A stretch of 64,000 nucleotides of DNA, from contig NZ_JAFJSY010000001.1 in the NCBI RefSeq assembly GCF_019857225.1, forward strand, positions 62,001 through 126,000, given 5' to 3'. The DNA is from Streptomyces plumbidurans. Lineage in GTDB: Bacteria; Actinomycetota; Actinomycetes; Streptomycetales; Streptomycetaceae. The notes under the pieces were generated by a model. The model did no database searches, was not told the DNA's origin, and worked only from the letters and a program-made list of their open reading frames with translations. Below are positions 48,534 through 56,858 of the stretch, piece by piece (position 1 is the first letter of the stretch; each line of letters starts with the position of its first letter). Both the position numbers and the translations under genes were made by a program.

Positions 48534-48989
48534 ATGACGACCCCGGATCCCGACAGCCTGCTCGCCGAGCAACTGCTGCGGTTCACTCGGCGCATGCACC
48601 GCATCCAGAAACGCCACATCGAACGGGCGGGCCTGGGTGCCACACCGGCCCAGTCCCGGCTGCTGCGCATGCTGGCGCAGTACGACGCGCCGCCGCGCAT
48701 GGCGGACCTCGCCGAACGCCTGGAGGTCGTCCCCCGCGCCGTGACCACTCTGGTGGACGGCCTGGAGGCGAACGGCAAGGTGCGCCGTGTACCCGACCCG
48801 ACCAACCGCCGGGTGATCCGGATCGAGCTCACCGAGGACGGGCACAAGGCCGTACGCGCGGTGTTCGCGGCCCGCAGAGCGGCCGCCGAGGAGGTGCTCG
48901 CACCCCTCACGGAGGAGCAGCGCACGGTCCTCGGCGGGCTGCTGGACGTACTGGTGGACGGGGCGCCGGAACCGACGGGGCGCTGCTGA
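48534..48989 (+). CDS. MarR-family transcriptional regulator
   Basis: 151 aa from ATG 48534. Winged HTH: ARLLRMLAQYD-like helix, RMADLAERLEVVPRAVTTLVDGLEANGKVRRVPDPTNRRVIRIELTEDG spans the recognition helix and wing. Long N- and C-terminal helices give the dimer. It probably represses itself and the divergent ABC exporter through the inverted repeat. Confidence 0.93.
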   Translation: MTTPDPDSLLAEQLLRFTRRMHRIQKRHIERAGLGATPAQSRLLRMLAQYDAPPRMADLAERLEVVPRAVTTLVDGLEANGKVRRVPDPTNRRVIRIELTEDGHKAVRAVFAARRAAAEEVLAPLTEEQRTVLGGLLDVLVDGAPEPTGRC

Positions 48990-48990
48990 G

Positions 48991-49030
48991 GCGGTTGGGC
49001 GACGTCTGGGGCGGTCGGGCGACGTCTGGG
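48991..49030. repeat. 20-bp tandem repeat after the MarR gene
   Basis: Two adjacent 20-bp units, 48991-49010 and 49011-49030, identical except one T/C. They start one base after the MarR stop codon, and the third unit begins but decays. Lies in the 115-bp convergent gap. No function evident. Confidence 0.7.
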
Positions 49031-49104
49031 GCGGGGGTCGCCTCGGTGAGCGTCGCGGTTCTGGGTGAGCCCGCCGGGTGCAGGACGCGTTCGCTGCCCG
49101 GCAC

Positions 49105-49842
49105 CTACGCCTTCAGGTTCGCCCTGTCCCCCATCACCACCACCGGATGCTGGTGTGGATCGAGCGTTCGCAGCAGGTACTGCATCGCCGCCTCGGAGAG
49201 GCTGATGCAGGCCGACGTACCGCTGCCGTGGTCCAGGTGCAGCCAGATGCTGCCGCCCTTCGCGTCGCCCTGAGGACGGGTCGGATCGTCGGGCGGGGTG
49301 CCCTTGAGGCGGTTGTAGTCGATGGCGATGACGTAGTCGAAGTCGTGCCAGTGCGACTTCGCCCACCAGCGCGGGGCCGCGAACGACGCGTCGCGGGTGT
49401 ACGGCAGCCGGGTGCCGGGGTCGGCGAGGACGCCGCCCGCGTCGGTGAGGGTGAACACGCCGACCGGGCTGCGGCGATCGTCCTCGTGATGGTGGGTGGT
49501 CCAGCCCTTCTTGCCGTTGTGCGCGGGCCAACTGCCCTGCCGCCTCCAGGACTTGCCGTGCCGGGTGTAGAGCACGGCGGTGGACCGCGCGGAGTCCCTG
49601 CCGGCGCCGTAGACCGCCACGACCTGACCGGTGTCGGCGGGGATCCGCCGGTACAGACGGTCACCGACGCCGGGGATGCGGGTACTGCCGACGGCGGGCC
49701 GGTGCGCGGAAGACCCGCTGGCCGAGGCGTCCTTGTCGCCTCCGTCGCTCTGATGTGTGCCGCCGCAGGCGGACAGTGACGCCAACAGGGTTGCCAGGGA
49801 CGCCACAGCGACCGCCGTACGAGATGCACCGTTCTTTCGCAT
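49105..49842 (-). CDS. L,D-transpeptidase-like (YkuD-type) lipoprotein
   Basis: 245 aa from ATG 49842. Lipoprotein signal with lipobox LSAC (Cys26), then a Ser/Asp/Gly linker. The C-terminal catalytic region has WLHLDHGSGTSACISLSE, a variant of the HX..S/THGC motif (His, Ser, then Cys but with Ala for Gly), and SPVGVFTLTDAGG, as in YkuD-like COG3786 proteins. Expected at the outer membrane face, acting on peptidoglycan peptides or a related amide. Variation of the motif leaves activity uncertain. Confidence 0.82.
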   Translation of the reverse strand: MRKNGASRTAVAVASLATLLASLSACGGTHQSDGGDKDASASGSSAHRPAVGSTRIPGVGDRLYRRIPADTGQVVAVYGAGRDSARSTAVLYTRHGKSWRRQGSWPAHNGKKGWTTHHHEDDRRSPVGVFTLTDAGGVLADPGTRLPYTRDASFAAPRWWAKSHWHDFDYVIAIDYNRLKGTPPDDPTRPQGDAKGGSIWLHLDHGSGTSACISLSEAAMQYLLRTLDPHQHPVVVMGDRANLKA

Positions 49843-49976
49843 CGCCCCATTCTGTACCGCGCGCGGAAAACCGTTTGCTTCCGACCACGCTGCGAGGCGA
49901 ACCTTTCACGGTTTGCTGCCGCCGTTCGCGGCTGTCCTCCTCACCCCTGACACGAGCCCCTGGGACGTCCGTCGTC

Positions 49977-51953
49977 ATGCAGATTCAAGACCTTCCGTAC
50001 GCCGACCCGGGCACCCCGGACGCGCGCTCGGGTCCCCGGTTCCTGTGGTGGCTGGCGCGCAATCAGCCGGGCGGCCAGGTCAAGGCGCTGGTCTGGGGGC
50101 TGCTGCACTTCACCTCCGTCTGCGCGCTGCCGTTCTGCGTCGGCGCGGCCGTCCAGGCGGCGGTCGACCGCTCGGGCAGCCGACTCGCCCTCGCGGGCGG
50201 CCTGTTGGCCCTTGCCGCGGTCGGCATCGCTCTGGGCGACACGTACTTGCACCGTGCCGCGGTCACCAACTGGATCACGGCCGCCGCCCGCACCCAGCAA
50301 CTGCTCGCCCGCAAGGCCGCCCTGCTGGGCTCGGCGCTGACCCGGCGCGTCGCGGCCGGCGAGGTCGTCACCGTCTCCACCGGTGACGTGGAGAAGATCG
50401 GCTGGTTCGTGGAGGCCGTCTCCCGGTTCACCGCGGCAGCCCTGACCGTCGTGCTGGTCTGCGTGGCCCTGGTCGTCTACCAGCCGGCGCTCGGCGTGGT
50501 CGTCGCAGCGGGCCTGCCCGTGGTGGCGCTGGCCGCGCTGCCGCTGCTGCCGCGGGCGACCCGGCGGGCCGACTTCCAGCGCGAGAAGGCGGGGCGGGCC
50601 ACCGAACTGGCCTCGGACACCGTCGCCGGTCTGCGGGTGCTGCGCGGCATCGGCGGCGAGGAGCTGTTCCTCGACCGCTACCGCAGCGCCTCCCAGGAGG
50701 TCCGCCGCGCCGCCGTGCGCAGCGCACGCATGTGGGCGCTGATCTCCGCGATCCAGGTGCTGCTGCCGGGTCTGCTGATGGTCGCAATCGTCTGGTACGG
50801 CGTCCATCTGGCCCGCGAGGGCCGTATCACCGTGGGCGAACTGGTCACCGTCTACAGCTCGGTGATGATCCTGAGCTATCCGCTGCGGCACTTCGAGGAG
50901 ATCGCCATGGCGTACTCCTTCTCGCGCCCCTCCGCGCGACGGGCCGCGGGGGTGCTGGCGCTGGAGCGGGCCACGGACGCGGGCGGGGTGCGCACCGCTG
51001 ACCTCGACGGTGGGCGGTCGGCCGGTGTGCCCGGCGGTGATCTGTACGATCCCGCCACCGGTCTACTCGCCCCCGCCGGGCGGTTCACCGCCGTGGTGTG
51101 CGGTGACCCGGACGCGGCGGGCCTGCTCGCCGAACGGCTGGGCGGACACCCCGCCGAGCGGAGCACCTCCGTACTGCTGGGCGGGGTGCCCCTCGACGAA
51201 CTGCCGTTGGACACGGCCCGCACGGCGGTGCTGGTCCAGGACAAGGACCCGGTGCTGCTGTCCGGTTCGCTGCGCGAGCTGCTCGACGTACCCGCCTCGG
51301 GTGGCGTCAGTGCGCGCGACGCGCTCACGGCCGCCCAGTGCGCCGATGTCCTGGAGGCGCTGGCACAGGGGTCGTTGGACGCCGAGGACCCGATGGACAC
51401 CCGGATCACCGAGCGGGGGCGGTCACTGTCCGGCGGGCAGCGCCAACGGCTCGCCCTGGCCCGGTCGTTGATCACCGACCCCGAGGTGCTCGTCCTGGAC
51501 GAGCCGACCTCGGCCGTCGACTCGCACACCGAAGCACGAATCGCCCAGGGGGTGCGCGATCTGCGGGAGGGGCGCACGACGGTGGTGTTCACCTCCTCGC
51601 CGCTCCTCCTCGACCGCGCGGACCAGGTCGTGCTGGTGCACGAGGGCGCGGTCGCCGCGGTCGGGGTGCACCGCGAACTGGTCCACAGCGAGCCCCGCTA
51701 CCGGGCCGTGGTGACCCGGGAGACGGACGAGGAGGCCGCCCTGAACGGTGTCCTCGACGAATTGCCGAGGGCCGGACTCCCCGGGGAGCAACTCCGTGGG
51801 GGCGAACTTCGTGGAGAGGAACTTTGTGGAGGCGAACTCCGTGGAGATGCACTCCGGGGAGATGACCTCCGGGGAGACGAACTGCACCGGGACGAACTGC
51901 ACCAGGACGAACTTCACCGTAACGAACTCCAAGAGATCGAGGAGTCGGCATGA
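49977..51953 (+). CDS. ABC exporter subunit with degenerate Walker A and pentad-repeat tail
   Basis: 658 aa from ATG 49977; the RBS is poor, and the frame is open further upstream to 49755 without a better start. Six-TM exporter domain at about 25-325. In the ABC domain the P-loop place reads VCGDPDAAGLL, without Gly-Lys-Ser/Thr, and the H-loop His is replaced (VVFTSSPLLL). The signature LSGGQRQR and Walker B VLVLDEPTSAVD are intact. The last 56 residues contain ten pentads of the GDELR/GGELR/RDELH kind, encoded by 15-bp tandem repeats. ATGA overlap with the partner subunit gene. Probably one half of a heterodimeric exporter. Confidence 0.9.
   Translation: MQIQDLPYADPGTPDARSGPRFLWWLARNQPGGQVKALVWGLLHFTSVCALPFCVGAAVQAAVDRSGSRLALAGGLLALAAVGIALGDTYLHRAAVTNWITAAARTQQLLARKAALLGSALTRRVAAGEVVTVSTGDVEKIGWFVEAVSRFTAAALTVVLVCVALVVYQPALGVVVAAGLPVVALAALPLLPRATRRADFQREKAGRATELASDTVAGLRVLRGIGGEELFLDRYRSASQEVRRAAVRSARMWALISAIQVLLPGLLMVAIVWYGVHLAREGRITVGELVTVYSSVMILSYPLRHFEEIAMAYSFSRPSARRAAGVLALERATDAGGVRTADLDGGRSAGVPGGDLYDPATGLLAPAGRFTAVVCGDPDAAGLLAERLGGHPAERSTSVLLGGVPLDELPLDTARTAVLVQDKDPVLLSGSLRELLDVPASGGVSARDALTAAQCADVLEALAQGSLDAEDPMDTRITERGRSLSGGQRQRLALARSLITDPEVLVLDEPTSAVDSHTEARIAQGVRDLREGRTTVVFTSSPLLLDRADQVVLVHEGAVAAVGVHRELVHSEPRYRAVVTRETDEEAALNGVLDELPRAGLPGEQLRGGELRGEELCGGELRGDALRGDDLRGDELHRDELHQDELHRNELQEIEESA
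51783..51932 (+). repeat. ten in-frame 15-bp tandem repeats
   Basis: Ten consecutive 15-nt units (GGGGAGCAACTCCGT, GGGGGCGAACTTCGT, and so on) encode the C-terminal pentads of the ABC subunit. Leu is invariant at position 4 of every unit, position 3 is mostly Glu, and position 5 changes from Arg to His part-way. Units differ by point changes yet keep the frame, suggesting expansion followed by drift under selection. Confidence 0.95.
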
Positions 51954-53734
51954 TCGGCGTGGCGCCACCGGCGTACGACCCGGCGGCCCCGACGACGGCG
52001 AACACCCTGCCCGTCGGCGCCCCGGCGACCGTACGCGCCTATGTGACCGAGCTGTTCCGGCGGCATCGCCGGGCCTTTCTGGTCCTGATGGCCGTCAACA
52101 CGGTGTCCGTGATCGCCTCGATGGCCGGTCCGTGGCTGCTGGGCGACCTCGTCGAGCGGGTCTCGGACGATGCGCGCGAGCTTCATCTCCCGCTCACCGT
52201 CTCGCTGTTCGCGCTCGCACTGGTCGTCCAGGCCGTGTTCGTACAGCAGGTACGGCTGCGCGGAGCGATGCTCGGCGAGCGGATGCTGGCCGACCTGCGC
52301 GAGGACTTCCTCGTACGGTCGGTCGGGCTTCCGCCGGGCATCCTGGAACGGGCCGGCACCGGCGACCTGCTGTCTCGCATCACCACGGACATCGACCGGC
52401 TCGCCAACGCCATGCGCGAGGCCGTGCCGCAGCTTTCGATCGGCGTGGTGTGGGCGCTGCTGCTGCTCGGCGGACTCGTCGTCACCGTGCCGCCGCTGGC
52501 GCCCGCCGTCCTGATCGCCGTGCCACTGCTGATGGCAGGCTGCCGCTGGTACTTCAAACGGGCGCCGTCCGCCTACCGTTCGGAGGCCGCCGGATACGCC
52601 GCCGTGGCCGCCGCCCTCGCCGAGACCGTCGACGCCGGACGCACCGTCGAGGCCCACCGCCTGAGCGAACGCCGCATCGGCCTGTCGGACCGCCGGGTGA
52701 AGGAGTGGACTGCCTGGGAGCGCTACACGCTGTGGCTGCGCTCCGTGCTCTTCCCGGTCATCAACCTCACCCACGCGACTGTGCTCGGCTCGGTCCTGAT
52801 CATCGGCGGCGTGTTCGTGCTGCACGGCTGGATCGGGGTGGGCCAGCTGACCACGGGCGCGCTCATCGCGCAGATGCTCGTCGACCCGGTCAACCTCATC
52901 CTGCGCTGGTACGACGAGCTGCAGGTGGCCCAGGTGTCACTGGCCAGGCTGGTCGGCGTGCGCGACATCGAGCCGGACGCCGGGGACCGCACGGTGGCCC
53001 CCGACGGCCGTGACGTGCACGCGGACCGGGTGCACTTCGGCTACCGCGAGGGCGTCGACGTGCTGCGCACGGTGTCCCTGCGGGTCGCGCCCGGCACCCG
53101 GCTGGCGCTGGTCGGGCCGTCCGGCGCGGGCAAGTCCACGCTCGGCCGGCTCCTCGCCGGTATCTACGCACCCCGCGACGGCCACATCACCCTCGGCGGC
53201 GCCGAGCTGTCCAGGATGCCCGCCGAACGCGTCCGCTCCCACGTGGCACTCGTCAACCAGGAACACCACGTCTTCGTGGGCTCCCTGCGCGACAACCTCC
53301 TGCTCGCCCGGACCTCCGCGACCGACGCCGAGCTCTGGGCGGCACTGGGCGCGGTCGACGCGGACGGCTGGGCGCGGGCGCTGGACGACGGCCTGCACAC
53401 CGAGGTCGGTTCGGGCGGTCTCGCCCTCACTCCGGCCCAGGCCCAGCAGATCGCACTGGCCCGTCTGGTCCTGGCGGACCCGCACACCCTGGTCCTGGAC
53501 GAGGCGACCTCCCTGCTCGACCCCCGTGCGGCCCGCCACCTCGAACGCTCCCTCGCCCGAGTCCTCGACGGCCGCACAGTGGTCGCCATCGCCCACCGCC
53601 TGCACACCGCCCACGACGCCGACGTCATCGCCGTCGTCGAGAACGGCCGCATCGTCGAACTCGGCAGCCACGAGGAACTGGTGACGGTGGATGGCGGCGC
53701 GTACGCGGCGCTTTGGCGGTCTTGGCACGGGTGA
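51950..53734 (+). CDS. ABC exporter partner subunit with degenerate signature motif
   Basis: 594 aa from ATG 51950, overlapping the previous gene. Six-TM domain, then an ABC domain with intact Walker A GPSGAGKST, Walker B TLVLDEATSLLD and H-loop AIAHRLHTAHD. The signature LSGGQ is replaced by LTPAQAQQ. It complements the other subunit, whose Walker A is lost and signature kept, so the dimer would have one working ATP site built from this Walker A and the partner signature. Substrate unknown. Confidence 0.92.
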   Translation: MIGVAPPAYDPAAPTTANTLPVGAPATVRAYVTELFRRHRRAFLVLMAVNTVSVIASMAGPWLLGDLVERVSDDARELHLPLTVSLFALALVVQAVFVQQVRLRGAMLGERMLADLREDFLVRSVGLPPGILERAGTGDLLSRITTDIDRLANAMREAVPQLSIGVVWALLLLGGLVVTVPPLAPAVLIAVPLLMAGCRWYFKRAPSAYRSEAAGYAAVAAALAETVDAGRTVEAHRLSERRIGLSDRRVKEWTAWERYTLWLRSVLFPVINLTHATVLGSVLIIGGVFVLHGWIGVGQLTTGALIAQMLVDPVNLILRWYDELQVAQVSLARLVGVRDIEPDAGDRTVAPDGRDVHADRVHFGYREGVDVLRTVSLRVAPGTRLALVGPSGAGKSTLGRLLAGIYAPRDGHITLGGAELSRMPAERVRSHVALVNQEHHVFVGSLRDNLLLARTSATDAELWAALGAVDADGWARALDDGLHTEVGSGGLALTPAQAQQIALARLVLADPHTLVLDEATSLLDPRAARHLERSLARVLDGRTVVAIAHRLHTAHDADVIAVVENGRIVELGSHEELVTVDGGAYAALWRSWHG

Positions 53735-53773
53735 GGGAGGTTGGGATTGCGGGTGAGGTGGGGTGGGGTGGGG
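53735..53773 (+). other. G-run cluster directly after the ABC stop codon
   Basis: Six runs of three or four G (53735-37, 53743-45, 53751-53, 53760-63, 53765-68, 53770-73) follow the TGA at 53732-53734. They are on the sense strand, so the ABC mRNA 3' end could fold a G-quadruplex. The rest of the gap to 53946 is G/C-rich and non-coding as far as I can see. Confidence 0.5.
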
Positions 53774-53946
53774 TCAGGTTCTCCGGGGCCGGGACTTGGG
53801 TGAGGGCGCGGTCCGGAGCGGGGCGGGGCCGGGGCCCAGTCCGGGTCTGGGGCGGACGGCCGAGTCTGAGGCGCGATCCGGGGCCGTGCCTTGGGCGGGG
53901 TCGACCGACTCGCCCGGAGTCTCCCGTACCGCCGCTCCCGACCAGG

Positions 53947-54489
53947 TCAGTAGCCACCACCACCGCTGCTGTTGCCGTTGTCCGTGCTGCTCGCCGCCGG
54001 GGCGGCCGTCTTGATCGCCGTGCCCTTGGCGTTCATGACATACCAGATCTTGTCGATGCCCTGCCCCTTCACATCGCCGGACGCCCGGTCGTTGGCGTAG
54101 TAGTACAACGGGTGTCCGGCGTAGGTCACCTGCGCCTTGCCCCCGCCCTTCGTGGCGCCGATGAGGCTCGCCTGCGCCCCCTTGCCGGCGTGCGGCTTTC
54201 CCTCCATGTGCGGCCAGAGCCTGATGCAGGCCGCGTCGCAGTTCATCGAGTTGGTGTTCTTGCCGTCCTCGGTGAACAGGTACAGCGTGCGTCCGCTGCC
54301 GTCGGTGAGGATGTTGCCGAGCGGCGAACTGGTGACCTTGATCGTCGAGGTGTCCATGACGGCCGGGGCCGGACTGCCGGCCTGGCTTCCGCTGCCTGAG
54401 TTGCTGCTACCACTGCCGCTGCCACATCCGGCCAGCGCCAGCGCCGACGCGAGGGCGAACCCGGCCACGGTGATCCTGCTGATGCTCAT
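53947..54489 (-). CDS. secreted-repeat lipoprotein (PF03640 type)
   Basis: 180 aa from ATG 54489, with GGAGAG upstream. Signal peptide with lipobox ALAGC (Cys22), Gly/Ser-rich linker, then two copies of the family unit: SSPLGNILTDGSGRTLYLFTED with CDAACIRLWP, and ATKGGGKAQVTYAGHPLYYYANDRASGDVKGQG. Tail is Ser/Gly/Asn-rich. Family function is unknown, often linked to redox or electron-transfer surroundings. Divergent from the ECF sigma gene, so it may belong to that sigma regulon. Confidence 0.9.
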   Translation of the reverse strand: MSISRITVAGFALASALALAGCGSGSGSSNSGSGSQAGSPAPAVMDTSTIKVTSSPLGNILTDGSGRTLYLFTEDGKNTNSMNCDAACIRLWPHMEGKPHAGKGAQASLIGATKGGGKAQVTYAGHPLYYYANDRASGDVKGQGIDKIWYVMNAKGTAIKTAAPAASSTDNGNSSGGGGY

Positions 54490-54587
54490 GATCTCTCCGT
54501 CCGTTTCGACGGAGGTTGTACGGGCGAAAGGCGGCGAGAGATTGCACCTGGTTCCGTTCAATCCCTTTGCCCCCTTCGTACGTACCT

Positions 54588-55214
54588 ATGGATGTGGAAC
54601 TGTTCCCGCGCACCGACCGGGTCGACGACGCCTCGCTCGTCGCCGGCCTCGCCCTGGGCGACGAGCAGGCCGCACTCGCCTTCGTGCGCCGCTTCCAGGA
54701 CGCGGTCTTCGGCCTGGCCGTATCGGTGACCCACGATCGCGCCCTGGCCGAGGACGTCAGCCAGGAGGTGTTCGTACGGGCCTGGCGCGCGGCGGGCAAC
54801 TACGACCCCCGGCGGGCCTCGGCCCTGACCTGGCTGCTGACCATCACCCGCAACGCCGCCATCGACGCCGTCCGGGCGCGGCGCCCCACTCCCGTTCTGG
54901 CCGAGACGCTGGAACGGCTGCTTGACGTGACCCTGCGGTCGGCCGCCGACACGAACGGCACCGAGCGGCTGGCTCTGCTCGCCCTGGAGAGCGAGCGTGC
55001 CTTGGCACGACTGCGGGCCCTGCCCGAGGAGCAGGCCCGCGCGGTCGCGCTGGCCGTGCTGGGCGGCTGCACCGCCGCCGAGGTGGGCCGGCACGAGAAC
55101 ATCCCCCTGGGCACCGCCAAGACCCGCATCCGCACCGGCCTGCGCAGGCTGCGCGAGACACTGAAGGAGGAGAGCCGTGACGGAGCGCCACCCCGACGAG
55201 CAACGCCACCCTGA
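54588..55214 (+). CDS. ECF RNA polymerase sigma factor (SigK/RpoE-like)
   Basis: 208 aa from ATG 54588. Sigma region 2 spans FVRRFQDAVFGLAVSVTHDRALAEDVSQEVFVRAWR and TWLLTITRNAAIDAVRARR. Region 4 has LARLRALPEEQARAVALAVLGGCTAAEVGRHENIPLGTAKTRIRTGLRRLR. No extra domain. It overlaps the anti-sigma gene by 38 nt, so they are translated together. The target promoters are unknown; the divergent lipoprotein gene is a candidate. Confidence 0.95.
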   Translation: MDVELFPRTDRVDDASLVAGLALGDEQAALAFVRRFQDAVFGLAVSVTHDRALAEDVSQEVFVRAWRAAGNYDPRRASALTWLLTITRNAAIDAVRARRPTPVLAETLERLLDVTLRSAADTNGTERLALLALESERALARLRALPEEQARAVALAVLGGCTAAEVGRHENIPLGTAKTRIRTGLRRLRETLKEESRDGAPPRRATPP

Positions 55215-55863
55215 CGAGCGACGTCATCCTGACGAGGACGAACTGACCGCCCTTGCCCTCGGCACCCTCCCCGGCGAGCCGGCCACGCTGCTGCGCCATC
55301 TCACCGCCTGCGTGACCTGCCGCGCCGCCTATGACGAGCTGTCCGCGGCCGTCGACGCCGTCCTGCCGGCGGCCCCCTCGGTCGCGGCACCGCCGGGCTT
55401 CGACACCCGCGTGCTCGACCGCCTGGAACTGCGCCGCCGCTCCCCCGCCCGCCGTAGGTACCGCACCCAGCTGCTGGTCGCCGCGGCCGCCGCGGCCGGA
55501 CTCTGCCTGGGCGCGGGCGGCACGACACTGCTTCACCACGAGTCGGCCCCGGTGCAGGTGGCCGCGAGCGACCACGGGGCCCGGCTGGTCACCGGCTCGG
55601 GAGCGGCAGTGGGAACCGTTGAGCCGAGCCGCGCCGGCACCGAGCGTGTCCTCGTCATGCAGATCACGGCCGGGCGGCCCGGCACCCACTACACCTGCCG
55701 CCTGCTGCTCAAGGACGGCTCCACCCGCGACGCCGGCCAGTGGTGGATGCCGCAGTCCGGCCGGGCCACCTGGATCGCCTACGGATCGGCCGGCTCCGTC
55801 GATCGCGTCCAACTGGTGACGGACGACGGCCACGTCTGGTCCTCGGCCGTACCGCGCACCTGA
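55177..55863 (+). CDS. membrane-bound zinc-finger-type anti-sigma factor
   Basis: 228 aa from GTG 55177, with GGAGGAG upstream. Three repeats RHPDEQ/RHPDER/RHPDED occur at the N-terminus, then the ZAS motif HLTACVTC (HxxxCxxC). One TM at about 95-118 (LLVAAAAAAGLCLGAGG), and an extracellular RskA-like C-terminal domain (VEPSRAGTERVLVMQI, QWWMPQSGRATWIAY). It holds the ECF sigma at the membrane until an outside signal releases it. Confidence 0.88.
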   Translation: MTERHPDEQRHPDERRHPDEDELTALALGTLPGEPATLLRHLTACVTCRAAYDELSAAVDAVLPAAPSVAAPPGFDTRVLDRLELRRRSPARRRYRTQLLVAAAAAAGLCLGAGGTTLLHHESAPVQVAASDHGARLVTGSGAAVGTVEPSRAGTERVLVMQITAGRPGTHYTCRLLLKDGSTRDAGQWWMPQSGRATWIAYGSAGSVDRVQLVTDDGHVWSSAVPRT

Positions 55864-56058
55864 CGCGGGCCGCTGCCCGCCTCCTCCCGCCGTGCCGTTG
55901 CGCAGTCCCGAAAAGGGGTGGAAGGCTGGATATCGGCACGGGCTCGGGGAGCGCCCAGGGACCCGAGGTCCCTCCGGGCGCAGCCGGTGCTCCGCGCGAC
56001 GGCGGCCGGCGCCCGACGCGGTGAGAAGCGGGCCCGTCCCCATCACCTGGAGGTATCC

Positions 56059-56529
56059 GTGAACAGCGTCGACGGATGGGGAGACGACGTCTACCAGCCC
56101 GACGGATCCGAGATCCAGGAGGACTCCGGACTGCTCGACGTGGAGGACACGCTCGACGACGACGGCGTTGACGACCCCCTCGACCGGGGCTGGTCCCCTC
56201 CGGAGAGGCCGTGGGCGGTGGAGCGCGACGACGTGACCGCGGCGGAGCGCCGTCACGGGGAGACCCTGGAGCAGCGGCTCGCCGAGGAACTGCCGGAGCT
56301 GGTGATGTCCGACGGCGACGGCATCGGAGACTGCGACGGCTCCGACGGGGAACTCCTGGACGACGAGGTCGGCGCCACCCGCTCCGGCCGTCTCGTGGCC
56401 CCGGACGAGGGGGTGCACGAGGATGAGGAGAGCGCGCTGATCGCCACGGACGTGGGCATCGACGGTGCCGCCGCGTCCGCCGAGGAAGCGGCGATGCACA
56501 TCGTCGACGGGGACGCCCTGGCCGGCTGA
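56059..56529 (+). CDS. DUF5709-like acidic protein
   Basis: 156 aa from GTG 56059, with GGAGG upstream. Very acidic, full of Asp/Glu, with no TM or signal. Opening [29 protein letters not shown] and [19 protein letters not shown] are typical of a widespread actinobacterial family of unknown function. It precedes rpmE2 by 29 nt. The 195-nt gap before it shows no clear element. Confidence 0.82.
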   Translation: MNSVDGWGDDVYQPDGSEIQEDSGLLDVEDTLDDDGVDDPLDRGWSPPERPWAVERDDVTAAERRHGETLEQRLAEELPELVMSDGDGIGDCDGSDGELLDDEVGATRSGRLVAPDEGVHEDEESALIATDVGIDGAAASAEEAAMHIVDGDALAG

Positions 56530-56558
56530 CCGGACGCCCACCAGCCCGAGGAGGACGC

Positions 56559-56831
56559 ATGCAGCAGGACAAGCAGCCCGACTACCACCCGGTGGTCTTC
56601 CGCGACCGTGCCGCGGGCTATGCCTTCCTGACCCGGTCCACCGCGACCAGTGAGCAGACCATCGAGTGGGACGACGGCGAGACCTACCCGGTGGTGGATG
56701 TGGAGATCTCCTCGGAGAGCCACCCCTTCTACACCGGCAAGGCACGCACGGTGGACACGGAGGGCCGTGTCGCCCAGTTCGAGCGACGCTACGGGGGCGG
56801 CGCGGGCCAGGGCTCGGGCACCGCGGGCTGA
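56559..56831 (+). CDS. rpmE2: 50S ribosomal protein L31 type B
   Basis: 90 aa from ATG 56559, with GAGGAGGA upstream. Matches L31: [59 protein letters not shown]. It lacks the CxxC zinc-binding Cys, so it is the zinc-free paralogue that replaces L31 type A when zinc is short (family knowledge). Zur often controls this class, but I see no AT-rich Zur-type palindrome in the 29 nt upstream; control might lie before the DUF5709 gene. Gly-rich tail is longer than in most. Confidence 0.95.
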   Translation: MQQDKQPDYHPVVFRDRAAGYAFLTRSTATSEQTIEWDDGETYPVVDVEISSESHPFYTGKARTVDTEGRVAQFERRYGGGAGQGSGTAG

Positions 56832-56858
56832 ACCCGCGGCCGGCCGGCGCCGCGCTGC

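Noticed and set aside
51783..51932. CRISPR-like or insertion-sequence repeat
   Set aside because: Units are 15 bp, contiguous and without spacers, in frame with the ABC gene; it is a coding minisatellite.
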